A stretch of DNA of 64,000 nucleotides from Neobacillus niacini (GCF_000759675.1 NZ_BAWM01000020.1:275750-339749); one strand, 5' to 3'; counted from the stretch's first letter, positions 16,893 through 26,265 are shown. The notes: generated by a model from the sequence alone, not told the origin. Translations and numbers: made by a program.

Positions 16893-17571
16893 TCTCATAT
16901 AATTGACCGTCGTGTATACGAACAACACGATTTGCTCGTTTTGCTACTTCCAAATCATGGGTAATGAGAATAATGGTATGCCCCTGCTCATTTAAAGAAT
17001 TCATAATCTCCAAAATTTCCTTACTTGTTTTACTGTCTAGTGCACCAGTTGGTTCATCTGCAAGTAAAATAGGAGGATTTCCAGCCAACGCACGCGCAAT
17101 TGCGACACGTTGCTGCTGGCCCCCTGATAATTGGGTTGGTAAATGATTCGCTCTATCTGCCAATCCTACTTTTTTTAACGCCCCTAAAGCAATTTCTCTT
17201 CGTTCCGCCGCTTTCATTTCGCGATAAATAAGAGGAAGCTCTACATTTTCAAACGCTGTTAGCTTTGGTATAAGATTGAAGTTTTGAAAAATAAACCCTA
17301 TTTTTTTATTTCGAATGGCCGCAAGTTGTGAGCTCTTCATTTTCCCTACTTCTTCACTATCTAGGAAGTATTCACCTGAATCTGGTCGATCTAAGCATCC
17401 AATCATGTTCATAAATGTTGATTTTCCGGAACCCGATGGGCCTATGATAGAGATAAAATCACCCTTTTGAATATCGAGGGAAACACTTTGAAGAGCCATT
17501 ACCGTTTCGCCGCCAAGTTCATACATTTTCTTCATGCTTTTAATTTGAATAATTGGCTCATGAATAATCAT
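16843..17571 (-). CDS. MacB/LolD-type ABC transporter ATP-binding protein
   Basis: Nucleotide-binding subunit for the adjacent permease. Walker A 'GPSGSGKST', signature 'LSGGQQQRVAIARAL', Walker B 'ILLADEPTGALD' and a switch His in 'ILITHD' are complete. The length (242 residues) is normal, slightly extended at the C-terminus. Its ATG shares one base with the stop codon of the adaptor gene (TAATG), so the two are translationally coupled. Confidence 0.93.
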   Translation of the reverse strand: MIIHEPIIQIKSMKKMYELGGETVMALQSVSLDIQKGDFISIIGPSGSGKSTFMNMIGCLDRPDSGEYFLDSEEVGKMKSSQLAAIRNKKIGFIFQNFNLIPKLTAFENVELPLIYREMKAAERREIALGALKKVGLADRANHLPTQLSGGQQQRVAIARALAGNPPILLADEPTGALDSKTSKEILEIMNSLNEQGHTIILITHDLEVAKRANRVVRIHDGQLYENGGEWFADNKNGTEEH

Positions 17572-18806
17572 TAGTTCCCTCCTTGTCCGCCGCCAGATGG
17601 AGCTACGCCTCCATTTCTTCCTCCGAAGTTACCACTTGGGAATCCGCCACCACCACTTGGGAATCCTCCGCCTGGAATCATCATTCCTCCCCGAGAAGAA
17701 TTACCGCTAGATTGTACGCTCGGTATTTGAACAGACTCTCCTTCAGCTAACCCACTTATAATTTCTACATACGCATCATTTGAAATACCAGTTTCTACTG
17801 TTACTTTTTTTGTTGATTGTGTGGAATCATCTGAAGTTGCAGGAACTAGTACATATTTTTCATCTCCGCTTTTATACACTGCTTCAACTGGAATGTATAG
17901 TGCATCTTCTTTACTCTCTATTGAGATACTTGCTTCTGTTGACATACCAATTTTTAAGTTCTTTGGGTCTGTGATTTGTACTGTTACGTCAAATGTAGAA
18001 ACTCCATTTGATGATGTTCCACTTGTTGCTACTTTCGTTACTATCCCTTCGAATGTTTCATCTTCAAAGGCACCTGCTGTTATTTTTACCGCCTGTCCTA
18101 CTTGTACTTTTGTAATATCTAATTCATCAACACTAATGGTTGTTTGCAATGAGCTGTAATTTGTTATGTGTGCAACTGTCGCTGAATTTTGCACAGAATC
18201 CCCACTTGCAACAGAAAGGCTTGTGATTGTCCCCGCAACTGGTGCTTGTAAGATACTTCCATCTGTAAAGGTTACAAGAGTCGCACCTGCTTCTACAGCA
18301 TCTCCTTCCTTCACACTGACAGTATCCGCAGTTAAGCTGCTTCCACCAGTACTTCCGCCACTTAAGCTATCTGAAACACTACTATCTCCTCTTGTTACAG
18401 GTGAAATAACTTCATTTTCATCTTCCATACGAAGAAGGATTGTTCCTAGTGAAGCTCCGCTATCGCTTTTCACACTAACTGATGTGATTTCTCCATCATA
18501 TGGAGCCGTAACAACATCACCATTTTTAAACGTTACAAGAGTGTCGCCTTTATCTACTGTGTCTCCCGATATTACACTTACGGTATCTACAACAAGAATT
18601 GTATTTACAGCTGTTACATCTTGATCTGTAATTGCTATAACCGAACCGGAACCACTAACTTCTACCTCTAATTTTCCTTTTTGTGCTGTTATTGTTTGTG
18701 CTGCAAACGCAACATTTTGAGTTTGATTTTTTTTACCTAATAGGAACCAGGCACTCGCTCCTCCTATTAGAACAATAATTACTGAAATAATAATCCACTT
18801 TTTCAA
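17571..18806 (-). CDS. YknX/MacA-like membrane-fusion (adaptor) protein with duplicated hairpin domain
   Basis: Adaptor subunit of the export pump: an N-terminal membrane anchor (4-24), lipoyl/biotinyl-like half domains, a beta-barrel ('LDITKVQVGQAVKITAG') and a C-terminal Gly/Ser-rich tail (from about residue 370). The lipoyl-type unit is present twice: 'TVSVISGDTVDKGDTLVTF' with 'APYDGEITSVSV', and 'TVSVKEGDAVEAGATLVTF' with 'APVAGTITSLSV'. The duplication takes the place of a coiled-coil hairpin, which suggests an odd geometry. The last 40 residues are low complexity (GGGFPSGGGG). It precedes the ATPase gene with a one-base overlap. Confidence 0.88.
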   Translation of the reverse strand: MKKWIIISVIIVLIGGASAWFLLGKKNQTQNVAFAAQTITAQKGKLEVEVSGSGSVIAITDQDVTAVNTILVVDTVSVISGDTVDKGDTLVTFKNGDVVTAPYDGEITSVSVKSDSGASLGTILLRMEDENEVISPVTRGDSSVSDSLSGGSTGGSSLTADTVSVKEGDAVEAGATLVTFTDGSILQAPVAGTITSLSVASGDSVQNSATVAHITNYSSLQTTISVDELDITKVQVGQAVKITAGAFEDETFEGIVTKVATSGTSSNGVSTFDVTVQITDPKNLKIGMSTEASISIESKEDALYIPVEAVYKSGDEKYVLVPATSDDSTQSTKKVTVETGISNDAYVEIISGLAEGESVQIPSVQSSGNSSRGGMMIPGGGFPSGGGGFPSGNFGGRNGGVAPSGGGQGGN

Positions 18807-18824
18807 ATTTCTATCTCCTTGCCA

Positions 18825-19034
18825 TCATTGATTTTGACCTGATTGATTTTGACCAGGCTGGAATTGTCCATTACCTGGGAACATCTGACCGTTCCCTCTT
18901 GGTCCCATTTCTGATAAATTAGGGCTTGTACTTTGTTTATAAGCTACATATCCTACCCCAATAGCTGCGCAGGTACTTATCGCCAAATTTACAATAAGTA
19001 AAATTTTTATTAGACTTTGTTTGGTTTGCTCCAT
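18825..19034 (-). CDS. 69-residue membrane protein, first gene of the export operon
   Basis: A small single-span protein: basic start, a helix at about 10-32, then a hydrophilic Gly/Asn/Gln/Pro-rich tail ending in QPGQNQSGQNQ. It lies 18 bases before the adaptor gene, with GGAGG eight bases upstream of its ATG. The tail composition is like that of the adaptor's tail. Position and size recall YknW of the B. subtilis yknWXYZ operon, but the sequence does not look like it. It may be an accessory subunit or an exported substrate; which is unknown. Confidence 0.75.
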   Translation of the reverse strand: MEQTKQSLIKILLIVNLAISTCAAIGVGYVAYKQSTSPNLSEMGPRGNGQMFPGNGQFQPGQNQSGQNQ

Positions 19035-19081
19035 TTTTATTCCTCCTTGTTTCCTGTTGATAAGCTTATTTTGGATTTTCG

Positions 19082-19102
19082 TTCCTTAAACTTTCCTTAA
19101 AA
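19082..19102 (-). promoter_or_regulatory. Direct-repeat operator candidate before the export operon
   Basis: TTTAAGGAA occurs twice with 11-base periodicity (read on the minus strand), about 50 bases upstream of the first gene. Spacing by one helical turn is typical of OmpR-type response regulators. No two-component pair is adjacent. The 400-base gap up to 19445 otherwise shows nothing I can name. Confidence 0.4.
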
Positions 19103-19445
19103 AAGTCATATTCTCTAGCAAGTACTTTTGCACTCGCAAGGTGAAACTCTTGAATTTGTTCCCCAATTTTTTATTTCTGCGATTCTTGATAGTTTGTTCT
19201 GCTCAGGTAAATGGACTTTCTAAGGGATGTAAAGCCGTTCTGTTTATTCTGCTGCGTCTCTTTCACAATTCCTATCATAGGTTCCCAATATGTCAGGAAT
19301 ATGTCAGTCTTATTTTTTTAACAATTGTTCTATTAGGTTAATAGAATCTTCTCATCCCGTTCATAATTTGTTCATATTTATCCCTTACCCTTGATTTAAC
19401 ATTGTGCCTCTGCTCCCTTCTAAACGAAATAAAGGAGGTATTTTG

Positions 19446-20189
19446 ATGATAAAAATAATAAACCTTAGCTTGGTTGGGATTATGGTGATAACAGGTGTTG
19501 TCTTTTTTTCAAATAATAGGGAAACAATAACTTCGGAAAAAGGGGTTAATACAGGAGTAGTAGAAGAAAAGATTCTATCGGAACAAATCAATGTTTCAGA
19601 GGATAATAAAATCGTAGAGGAAAAGCTGCTGGACGTACCCCTGCTTAATCAAATGGACGCTCCACATTTGTATAATGGCTGTGAAGTTACCAGTCTAGCG
19701 ATGATCCTAAATTATAAAGGAATTTCGGTTACAAAAAATGAACTAGCACAAGAGATTGATAGAGTTCCGTTGCAATATAGTAATGGTCAATATGGAAATC
19801 CAAACACTGGTTTTGTGGGCAATATGGAAGTTGGACCTGGTTTAGGGGTGTACCATGAGCCCATTTTTGAATTAGCTCAGAAATACTTGAATGCTGCTGA
19901 CCTTACGAATTCATCGTTCGATCAACTATTAAAAGAAGTTGCAAGCGGAAACCCTGTTTGGGTTATCACAACCTCCACCTTTGCACCTGTTTCTGAATTT
20001 GAAACATGGCAGACACCAGAAGGAAACGTGGACATAACGTATAAAATGCACAGTGTTGTGATAACCGGTTATGATTCTACGAATATTTACATTAACAATC
20101 CGTATGGAACGAAAAATCAAAAAGTGGACCGCGAAAGCTTTATAGAAGCGTGGGAACAAATGGGGAAACAAGCCGTTGTTCTCTATTAA
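19446..20189 (+). CDS. C39 family cysteine peptidase, secreted or membrane-anchored
   Basis: A papain-like peptidase of the C39_2 type, as found in many secreted Bacillus proteins. An N-terminal helix (about 3-22) acts as signal or anchor. The domain covers about residues 65-247: catalytic Cys in 'NGCEVTSLAMIL', His in 'KMHSVVITGYD' and a following 'INNPYG' block that carries the Asp/Asn position. The ATG at 19446 follows AAGGAGG at seven bases and overlaps an unlikely TTG. It is a single-gene unit ending in a very strong terminator, next to but divergent from the export operon. A processing role for a peptide exported by that pump is possible but unsupported. Confidence 0.87.
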   Translation: MIKIINLSLVGIMVITGVVFFSNNRETITSEKGVNTGVVEEKILSEQINVSEDNKIVEEKLLDVPLLNQMDAPHLYNGCEVTSLAMILNYKGISVTKNELAQEIDRVPLQYSNGQYGNPNTGFVGNMEVGPGLGVYHEPIFELAQKYLNAADLTNSSFDQLLKEVASGNPVWVITTSTFAPVSEFETWQTPEGNVDITYKMHSVVITGYDSTNIYINNPYGTKNQKVDRESFIEAWEQMGKQAVVLY

Positions 20190-20223
20190 AAATGGGGTGT
20201 CTGTTGAGACACCCCATTTTTGT
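20188..20223. terminator. Bidirectional terminator
   Basis: Perfect 15-bp stem AAAAATGGGGTGTCT/AGACACCCCATTTTT between the C39 peptidase gene and the converging ykoC. Confidence 0.93.
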
Positions 20224-20225
20224 AT

Positions 20226-21005
20226 TTATAGCTCCCGATTATAATACTGTAAGTATCCTAGTTTCCAAGAAATAAATGCGCTGAGTATGACTGCGCTAAT
20301 CATGAGAATGAAAAACAGCCAGTCGATACGAGACACAGTAATTTCTCGATAAAATATCCGATTTTTTTCTCCGGTAAAGCCCTTTGATTCCATTGCCAGT
20401 GCGGTTCTCTCTGCTTTGCGAATCGCTCCAGCAAGAAGAGGTATCACATATCGTTTCAGCTGTTGTACTTTTTCCGGAATGGTTCGCGCCCGTGCTACTC
20501 CCCTTACTCGATGCGCATTTTGCAGGGTTTGAAACTCCTCCTTGATTAATGGCAGGAAACGGTATCCGGCCATGATTCCATATGCGAGCTTCGGAGGCAG
20601 TTTACACTGCTGCATTAAGCTAAGGAGAAAGTCGGTTGGCTTTGTCGTTAACGTAAACATAATCGATAACGTGGCAAAGCTTAACACTCTTAAACCAAGC
20701 GAAACTCCTCTTTGAAAGCCTTCTGCTGTCAGTGTCAAAAAACCCCATTCCCAGATGACCGAATCCCCTGCCTGCAGCCGTGGAAAAAGCATGGTTGACC
20801 AGACATAAATGATTGCGATAAATAAAAACGGAGCAAATAACAGCAGCCATTTTTTAAACGAAACGCGGCCGAATATGAAGGTGACCGTCACTACCCAGAG
20901 GATGGTCACGAGTGGCGTAATCGGATCGAAAAACACCGACAATATCAGAATGGAAATGACGACCGCAAATGCTTTTACACTCGGATTCACTTCATGTAGT
21001 GACAT
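20226..21005 (-). CDS. ykoC: ECF transporter T component YkoC
   Basis: Integral membrane EcfT subunit coupling the ATPase YkoD to the substrate-binding YkoE. It has five or six helices and the two coupling-helix signatures typical of EcfT: 'AHRVRGVARAR' and 'ALAMESKGF' (Ala-Arg-Gly/Ser-Lys-Gly type). It is the last gene of ykoFEDC and overlaps ykoD by 14 bases. The whole operon lies behind a TPP riboswitch, so thiamine precursors (hydroxymethylpyrimidine) are the likely cargo. Confidence 0.9.
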   Translation of the reverse strand: MSLHEVNPSVKAFAVVISILILSVFFDPITPLVTILWVVTVTFIFGRVSFKKWLLLFAPFLFIAIIYVWSTMLFPRLQAGDSVIWEWGFLTLTAEGFQRGVSLGLRVLSFATLSIMFTLTTKPTDFLLSLMQQCKLPPKLAYGIMAGYRFLPLIKEEFQTLQNAHRVRGVARARTIPEKVQQLKRYVIPLLAGAIRKAERTALAMESKGFTGEKNRIFYREITVSRIDWLFFILMISAVILSAFISWKLGYLQYYNREL

Positions 21006-22608
21006 GACTCTCTCTCCTTACCAGATCTTTTTGAAGCTGTTTCCTAAACGGCAGCTTTAACCTTGCCCGGTTAACGACTTCATGATTATCCCACAAGCTC
21101 TCAGGTGCCCCCGAAAAGATAATCTCTCCCTCATCTAAAACATGAACGGTGTCAGCATATTGATCAACCAGCTCCATATCATGGGTAATCATAAAAACAG
21201 CACCACTTTTTTCATCAAGGATTTCCATGATTTCTCGTGCTGTATTCGCATCCTGGCCGAATGTTGGTTCATCAAGGATGAGCAGCTCCTGTTCATGAAC
21301 GAGCATGGTTGCGACACTCAATCGCCGCTTTTGCCCTTGACTAAGGGAATAAGGATGGGCATTTGCATGTTTTTCCAACCCTATTTTTTCAAGGTTGTCA
21401 AGAGCGGTTGCTCGGTGCTCCAACCCAAAGGCAATTTCCTCATAAACACTGTCAGTAATAAACTGATGCTCAGGATTTTGAAAAACGTAGCCCAGACGCT
21501 GAAATAAATCCTTTTCCTTCCACTTAGAAAGTGGAACGTCGAGAAAATGAATCTCCCCTTGCATAAGAGGAAGTAATCCAGCTAAACATTTTGATAGAGT
21601 CGTCTTTCCAGAACCATTTGCGCCAACCAGTGCGGTCAGTTCTCCTTTATGAATAAGTAGATTTATATTTTTCAAGTGCCCCCGAGCATGAAGATCACTC
21701 ACTTCGAGGATTGGTTCCTTTTTGGATATGGTTTTGTTTTCTTTTTTTAAAAAAGCAACTGAATCCTCGAGCCCTGACAGTAATTCATGATTGCGAAGCG
21801 GAAGTCTCTCCCCTTTATACATGCCAGCATTCTTTGCCGTAATTCCCGCTTCCACTACTTTTGGCAGCCAAATGCCTTCCTTTTGTAAGTAAGGAGCAAA
21901 TTCTCCAAAACATTGTACAAGAGTGCCATCGAAAAGAATCGTTCCGCTAGAATCTAAGACTAGACAGCGGTCAATCAGCTCGACCCAATCATCAAGCTTG
22001 TGTTCAATGACAATCAGCGTAAACGGGCGTTCTTTCTTTAAACGGGCGATGGTTTTTACCAGGTCTGAGCTTGACAGCGGGTCTAGGTTAGCGGTCGGCT
22101 CATCAAGGATGATAACCTCAGGCTGTAGAACCAAGACACACGCAAGTGCGAGCTTCTGCTTTTGCCCTCCAGATAGGGTATGGATGGTTGTCTTTTTTTC
22201 AGCCTGCAAGCCTACCCATTCTAGTGCTCTATCAATCTTTGCTTCCATCTCAGCCCGTGGTACATGGAAGTTCTCTAATCCAAACGCTACTTCCTCCTCA
22301 ACGGTCAGCATGCAGAATTGGCTCTCCGGATCTTGAAAAACTATTCCTATTTTTTGATTAAGCTCACCGGGTTTAAAATCATCCAGATTTCGACCCTCAA
22401 ACGTGATGCTCCCTTTCAGTTCTCCATCCACTGCTTCTGGATATAACTTGTTCAAACAATAGGCAAGCGTACTTTTTCCAGAACCGCTTGGACCTAATAA
22501 CAGTACGGATTGATTTTTTTCAATCGAAAAGGTAAGTTCAGTGAAAATATTACTATCTTCATAGCTGAATGCCAGTTGTTCTGCCTTAATCTGGTCATAC
22601 AGTGACAT
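20992..22608 (-). CDS. ykoD: ECF transporter duplicated ATPase YkoD
   Basis: A 538-residue fusion of two ABC ATPase domains. Domain 1 (about 1-240): Walker A 'GPSGSGKST', signature 'LSGGQKQKLALA', Walker B 'VIILDEPTANLD'. Domain 2 (about 295-520): 'GANGSGKTT', 'LSQGQKRRLSVA' (Gln for the first Gly), 'LLILDEPTFGQD'. Both switch histidines are present ('IVIEHK', 'FMITHD'). It overlaps ykoE by 14 bases and ykoC by 14 bases, giving a tightly coupled operon. Confidence 0.93.
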   Translation of the reverse strand: MSLYDQIKAEQLAFSYEDSNIFTELTFSIEKNQSVLLLGPSGSGKSTLAYCLNKLYPEAVDGELKGSITFEGRNLDDFKPGELNQKIGIVFQDPESQFCMLTVEEEVAFGLENFHVPRAEMEAKIDRALEWVGLQAEKKTTIHTLSGGQKQKLALACVLVLQPEVIILDEPTANLDPLSSSDLVKTIARLKKERPFTLIVIEHKLDDWVELIDRCLVLDSSGTILFDGTLVQCFGEFAPYLQKEGIWLPKVVEAGITAKNAGMYKGERLPLRNHELLSGLEDSVAFLKKENKTISKKEPILEVSDLHARGHLKNINLLIHKGELTALVGANGSGKTTLSKCLAGLLPLMQGEIHFLDVPLSKWKEKDLFQRLGYVFQNPEHQFITDSVYEEIAFGLEHRATALDNLEKIGLEKHANAHPYSLSQGQKRRLSVATMLVHEQELLILDEPTFGQDANTAREIMEILDEKSGAVFMITHDMELVDQYADTVHVLDEGEIIFSGAPESLWDNHEVVNRARLKLPFRKQLQKDLVRRESHVTT

Positions 22609-23176
22609 TGCGCTTGTGTTCCTTTCCTAATGGAAAACTGTTTAGTGCTCCAGTTCTTGCTAGTCCTTCACTTAAATACTTGCCAAGTAATCCAGCCAGC
22701 AGTGCCCCGCTCACAAGGCGGACAAAGAACATGGCAGTCACATAACCTGGTGACAGCGCAGCAAATCCTGAGACATAAAAGCCCCAAGCAAAGCTAAATA
22801 CGGACGATCCCATCCCCGCAGCCATCAATACCCAAGTCGAATAATTCTTCCATTTCGTTGCGGCAAAGACTGCTTCTGCACCTAAACCTTGAATCATACC
22901 TGATAGAATTAATTGCGGTCCAACTGCGTTTCCAAGCATAACTTCCACTGTAGCAGCCACTGTTTCTGATAGAAAAGCAGCGCCTGGCTTACGGATAATA
23001 TAAGCAGCAATAATCGAGACGATAAACCAAATTCCGAAGATGATATCATATCCAATCAAACCGAACAGACCGAAAAGGACATTACCTAGTTGGACAAAAA
23101 GCAGATAAACGACAGCGAAAACAACTGCAAGTACTGATAAAACAATGACTTCACGGAGCTTCCATTTTGCCAGCAT
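22595..23176 (-). CDS. ykoE: ECF transporter S component YkoE (HMP/thiamine)
   Basis: Six-helix membrane protein of 193 residues that binds the substrate of the ECF transporter. Features match the YkoE family: 'LREVIVLSVLAVVFAVVYLL', 'PGAAFLSETVAATVEVMLG', 'GLGAEAVFAATKWKNYS'. The start codon follows ykoF directly, with no gap beyond the stop codon (23177/23176). Specificity for hydroxymethylpyrimidine is inferred from the riboswitch and from known ykoFEDC loci. Confidence 0.92.
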   Translation of the reverse strand: MLAKWKLREVIVLSVLAVVFAVVYLLFVQLGNVLFGLFGLIGYDIIFGIWFIVSIIAAYIIRKPGAAFLSETVAATVEVMLGNAVGPQLILSGMIQGLGAEAVFAATKWKNYSTWVLMAAGMGSSVFSFAWGFYVSGFAALSPGYVTAMFFVRLVSGALLAGLLGKYLSEGLARTGALNSFPLGKEHKRNVTV

Positions 23177-23776
23177 TTATTTATCCCCCTTTTTCGATGG
23201 GCTATTAGCCGACATCGTAACTGTCATGACAATATGAGTAGAATCGCTATCGTGCGCACCTTGGAACGCATCCTCCAGCGTTTTGAAAACCTTGTTCGCA
23301 TCACCATCAAGCCTAGAGGCATAGTGTACGCCTTTGGTGAAGGTACCTTGTTCTTGGGCGTGTTTTACTTGATCCACAATGACATTCATATAAGTTGGAA
23401 TCCCCATTGGATATAAGGCAAAATGAACAGCTACCTCTTGCTTGATTTGTTCTGACTTCTCCTCATTTAGTCGATCGGAGTTTTCTGATAGGTAGACGTC
23501 ACCTGCTGAATCTCCTGGGCAGCCATTTGAAAACGTTGCCTGCAGCACAACATGTTCACCGTTTTTTGACGACTCTAGGAAAATAGCTTTCACGACATCA
23601 AAAACATGCTCAGACCTGCCTCTTAAACATGTGCTCACATCATCTGTCTCCATCCACACCTTTGAAGTATCCACTTCCTTTAGTGCAGATAGAATAATAT
23701 CTACAAACCTATCGGACATCGGATAAATCGAAAAACGTGCCCCTGTAATTTCACTCGTACCGCAAAAATTAGACAT
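23177..23776 (-). CDS. ykoF: Thiamine/HMP-binding protein YkoF
   Basis: Cytoplasmic protein with two tandem ferredoxin-like (thiamine-binding ACT-like) halves; B. subtilis YkoF binds thiamine and HMP. Both halves are visible: 'GARFSIYPMSDRFVDIILSAL' and 'VAVHFALYPMGIPTYMNVI', each with the YPM signature. Length 199 is standard. It is the first gene of the operon, about 100 bases after the riboswitch. Confidence 0.93.
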   Translation of the reverse strand: MSNFCGTSEITGARFSIYPMSDRFVDIILSALKEVDTSKVWMETDDVSTCLRGRSEHVFDVVKAIFLESSKNGEHVVLQATFSNGCPGDSAGDVYLSENSDRLNEEKSEQIKQEVAVHFALYPMGIPTYMNVIVDQVKHAQEQGTFTKGVHYASRLDGDANKVFKTLEDAFQGAHDSDSTHIVMTVTMSANSPSKKGDK

Positions 23777-23806
23777 TCAATATTCCCCCATTACTATTTT
23801 TGGCAA

Positions 23807-23836
23807 CAAAAAAACTGCATCCCCGCAGGAATGCAG
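23807..23836 (-). terminator. Attenuator terminator of the TPP riboswitch
   Basis: On the minus strand CTGCATTCC/GGGGATGCAG followed by TTTTTTTG, 40 bases after the aptamer and before ykoF. This predicts premature termination when TPP is bound. Confidence 0.85.
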
Positions 23837-23875
23837 TCGAATCATATCAACGTAGACTTAACGATAATCTTCTCC

Positions 23876-23960
23876 TGCACTTCCCCACGCTAGTATTATC
23901 TAGATCGGGTCATAAGGGTCAGACAAACGTCCTCTCAGCCAAAAAGCTCCCCTAGTGCAA
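23876..23960 (-). promoter_or_regulatory. TPP (THI-box) riboswitch
   Basis: Conserved blocks read on the minus strand: GGGGAGC, GGCTGAGAGG, GACCC, GATCTAGATAATACTAGCG and GGGGAAGTGC. The outer P1 helix is TGCACT/AGTGCA. It controls ykoFEDC, the OFF state coming from the terminator just downstream. Confidence 0.95.
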
Positions 23961-24030
23961 AAACCGTATGCAATTTTCATTGTTGCCATTATAGTAAGAT
24001 AAATTATCTGACTTGTAAAGAAAATAGTTT

Positions 24031-24074
24031 GGTGCCTGTCACCGCTCGTGGACACTGTCCACCTCAGGCGGACA
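24031..24074 (-). repeat. REP-like element, copy 7 (full)
   Basis: Exact opposite orientation of copy 1: GGTGCCTGTCACC, then GTGGACACTGTCCAC and CCTCAGGCGGAC. It is between the riboswitch promoter region and the oxidoreductase gene. Confidence 0.9.
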
Positions 24075-24166
24075 CTTTCTTTTGCTCACTAGAATAATGG
24101 TTGTCCTTTTTCCTTAATTGATATTTTTATGCATTTGCTCCACCTTCAAAGCTGTCATATGATGAT

Positions 24167-24204
24167 AAAAAATATACAATGATGTATAAATGGTGCCTGT
24201 CACC
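24167..24204 (+). repeat. Direct repeat A plus half element, upstream of the oxidoreductase gene
   Basis: A 29-base stretch (AAAAAATATACA...AAATGGTG) is repeated at 26243-26271 with two differences. It ends in the half element GGTGCCTGTCACC at 24192-24204, two bases before the AGAAGGGAG ribosome site. Confidence 0.85.
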
Positions 24205-24225
24205 GAGAAGGGAGACCGACTTATT

Positions 24226-26265
24226 ATGGAACAACATGGGGTTTTTAAATCTGTTTGTCCACTGGATTGTCCAGACCAATGTGGTTTGCTTTTACATAAG
24301 GTTGACGGAAGAGTGGTAAAAGTGGAAGGTGATCCGGAGCATCCGGTGACGAAGGGGAATATTTGCAATAAGGTCCGGAATATGACCGAAAGGATAAATG
24401 ATGAAAACCGCTTAAAATATCCCATGAAGCGAGTTGGGGCTAAGGGCGAAGGTAGATTTGAACGAATCAGCTGGGATGAAGCCATCCAAACGATTACTTC
24501 TCGGTGGAAAACACTTATCCACACAGAAGGGCCAGAAAGTATCCTACCATACAGTTTTTATGGAAACATGGGGCGGCTGAATGCCGAGGGTATGGACCGT
24601 CGATTCTTCAACCGCTTAGGTGCGTCACAGCTAGAACGAAGTATATGTAACTCTGCTGGTACTGCTGGCTATAGATATACGATGGGTGGTAGCTTTGGGA
24701 TCGATCCAGAAGATACAATTCATTCCAAGCTCTTCATTTTTTGGGGTATTAACGCTGCCAGTACCAATATGCATCAAGTAGCACTGGCCCAAAAAGCACG
24801 CAAACATAACGGCGCTAAAATTGTGGTCATTGACGTGCATAAAAACCAAACTGGGAGATTAGCAGATTGGTTTATTCCGATTTTACCAGGGACTGATAGT
24901 GCACTTGCAATTGGAATTATGCATATTTTATTTGCTGAAAACATGGTTGACTCCTCCTTCTTACACCAATATACAGTTGGCTATGAAGAACTACGGGAGC
25001 ATGTTATCCAATATGACCCCACTACTGTTTCAGAAATAACAGGGGTTCCTGTTGAGGATATTTATAAGCTTGCTAGAATGTACGGGAATACCGCACCTGC
25101 CTTTATTCGAATTGGTAACGGACCGCAGCACCATGACAATGGCGGTATGTTTGTCCGCACGGTTTCATGTCTTCCTGCCCTGACGGGTCAATGGCTCATC
25201 AAAGGCGGCGGTGCGATTAAAGGCAATTCGGGGTACCTCTCTCTGAACACAGTAAATTTACAACTACCGAGATTATTGAAAAATAAACAGACTAGGGTAA
25301 TTAACATGAACTTGCTTGGAGAAGCTTTGTTAACAGTAGACACTCCTGTAAAATCACTGTACGTATATAGCAGTAATCCTGCAGTTGTTGCTCCAGAAGG
25401 TAATAAAGTCAGAAAAGGTCTTGAGCGGGAGGATTTATTCATCGTCGTCCACGATTTATTTTTAACCGAGACTGCCAAATACGCTGATATTGTACTGCCT
25501 GCAACATCGTCCTTTGAAAACACAGATGTTTACACATCCTATTGGCATCATTACATTCAAATTCAACAGCCTGTCATAGAAGGCTTTGGGGAATCAAAAT
25601 CCAATGTCGACGTTTTCCGCCTGCTGGCGAAAGGAATGGGATTTGAAGAAACTGCATTTGAGGAAACAGAAGTAGAAATGATTGCACATGCACTTAATCA
25701 ACCCTCCAATCCCTATTTGGATGGAATTGATTATGAAACTTTAGTAGAAAAGCAGTTTGTAAAAGCAAAGGTAAAACCATTGTTCCCTGGCAAATTACGG
25801 ACACCAAGCAGGAAAATTGAGTTGTACTCCAAGCGGATGAAAGCAAATGGATATCCTCCACTGCCAACTTATATACCTATCGTTATTGACGGGGATCATC
25901 CCTATCAATTTATCCCAGCACCAAATCATAATTTCTTAAACTCCACCTTTTCAAATAATCAAAAGCACATCATCCTTGAAAAGGAACCTCGCTTGCATAT
26001 GAATAGAAAGGATGCCGAGGCTTCGGGGATTGAGGACGGGGATCAGGTTCGAGTCTGGAACCAGCGAGGGGAATGTCTGCTAAAAGTAAACGTTGGAGAA
26101 AACGTCCTCCCAGGAGTAGTCGTCACCCAAGGTCTCTGGGCAGATTTAGAAGGCACAAAACAACTAGTCAATAAACTAACACCCGACCGAATCGCGGACA
26201 TGGGCGGCGGCGCTACCTTCTTCTCTGGCAGAGTCAGCGTAGAAAAAATATACAGTGATGCATAA
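24226..26265 (+). CDS. Molybdopterin-dependent oxidoreductase (YoaE-like)
   Basis: A DMSO-reductase/formate-dehydrogenase family enzyme with [4Fe-4S] and bis-MGD cofactors. The cluster site is 'CPLDCPDQCG' plus Cys in 'GNICNK'; Cys in 'RSICNSAG' is at the expected molybdenum-ligand position. MGD-binding segments ('FFWGINAAS', 'PGTDSALAIGI', 'YVYSSNPAVVAPEG') and the C-terminal dinucleotide-binding domain ('FIPAPNHNFLNSTF') are present. Length is 680 residues, close to B. subtilis YoaE, and no Tat signal is seen. AGAAGGGAG 11 bases before the ATG fixes the start and excludes longer frames into the repeat. No electron-transfer partner or maturation gene is adjacent. The substrate is unknown. 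Confidence 0.9.
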   Translation: MEQHGVFKSVCPLDCPDQCGLLLHKVDGRVVKVEGDPEHPVTKGNICNKVRNMTERINDENRLKYPMKRVGAKGEGRFERISWDEAIQTITSRWKTLIHTEGPESILPYSFYGNMGRLNAEGMDRRFFNRLGASQLERSICNSAGTAGYRYTMGGSFGIDPEDTIHSKLFIFWGINAASTNMHQVALAQKARKHNGAKIVVIDVHKNQTGRLADWFIPILPGTDSALAIGIMHILFAENMVDSSFLHQYTVGYEELREHVIQYDPTTVSEITGVPVEDIYKLARMYGNTAPAFIRIGNGPQHHDNGGMFVRTVSCLPALTGQWLIKGGGAIKGNSGYLSLNTVNLQLPRLLKNKQTRVINMNLLGEALLTVDTPVKSLYVYSSNPAVVAPEGNKVRKGLEREDLFIVVHDLFLTETAKYADIVLPATSSFENTDVYTSYWHHYIQIQQPVIEGFGESKSNVDVFRLLAKGMGFEETAFEETEVEMIAHALNQPSNPYLDGIDYETLVEKQFVKAKVKPLFPGKLRTPSRKIELYSKRMKANGYPPLPTYIPIVIDGDHPYQFIPAPNHNFLNSTFSNNQKHIILEKEPRLHMNRKDAEASGIEDGDQVRVWNQRGECLLKVNVGENVLPGVVVTQGLWADLEGTKQLVNKLTPDRIADMGGGATFFSGRVSVEKIYSDA

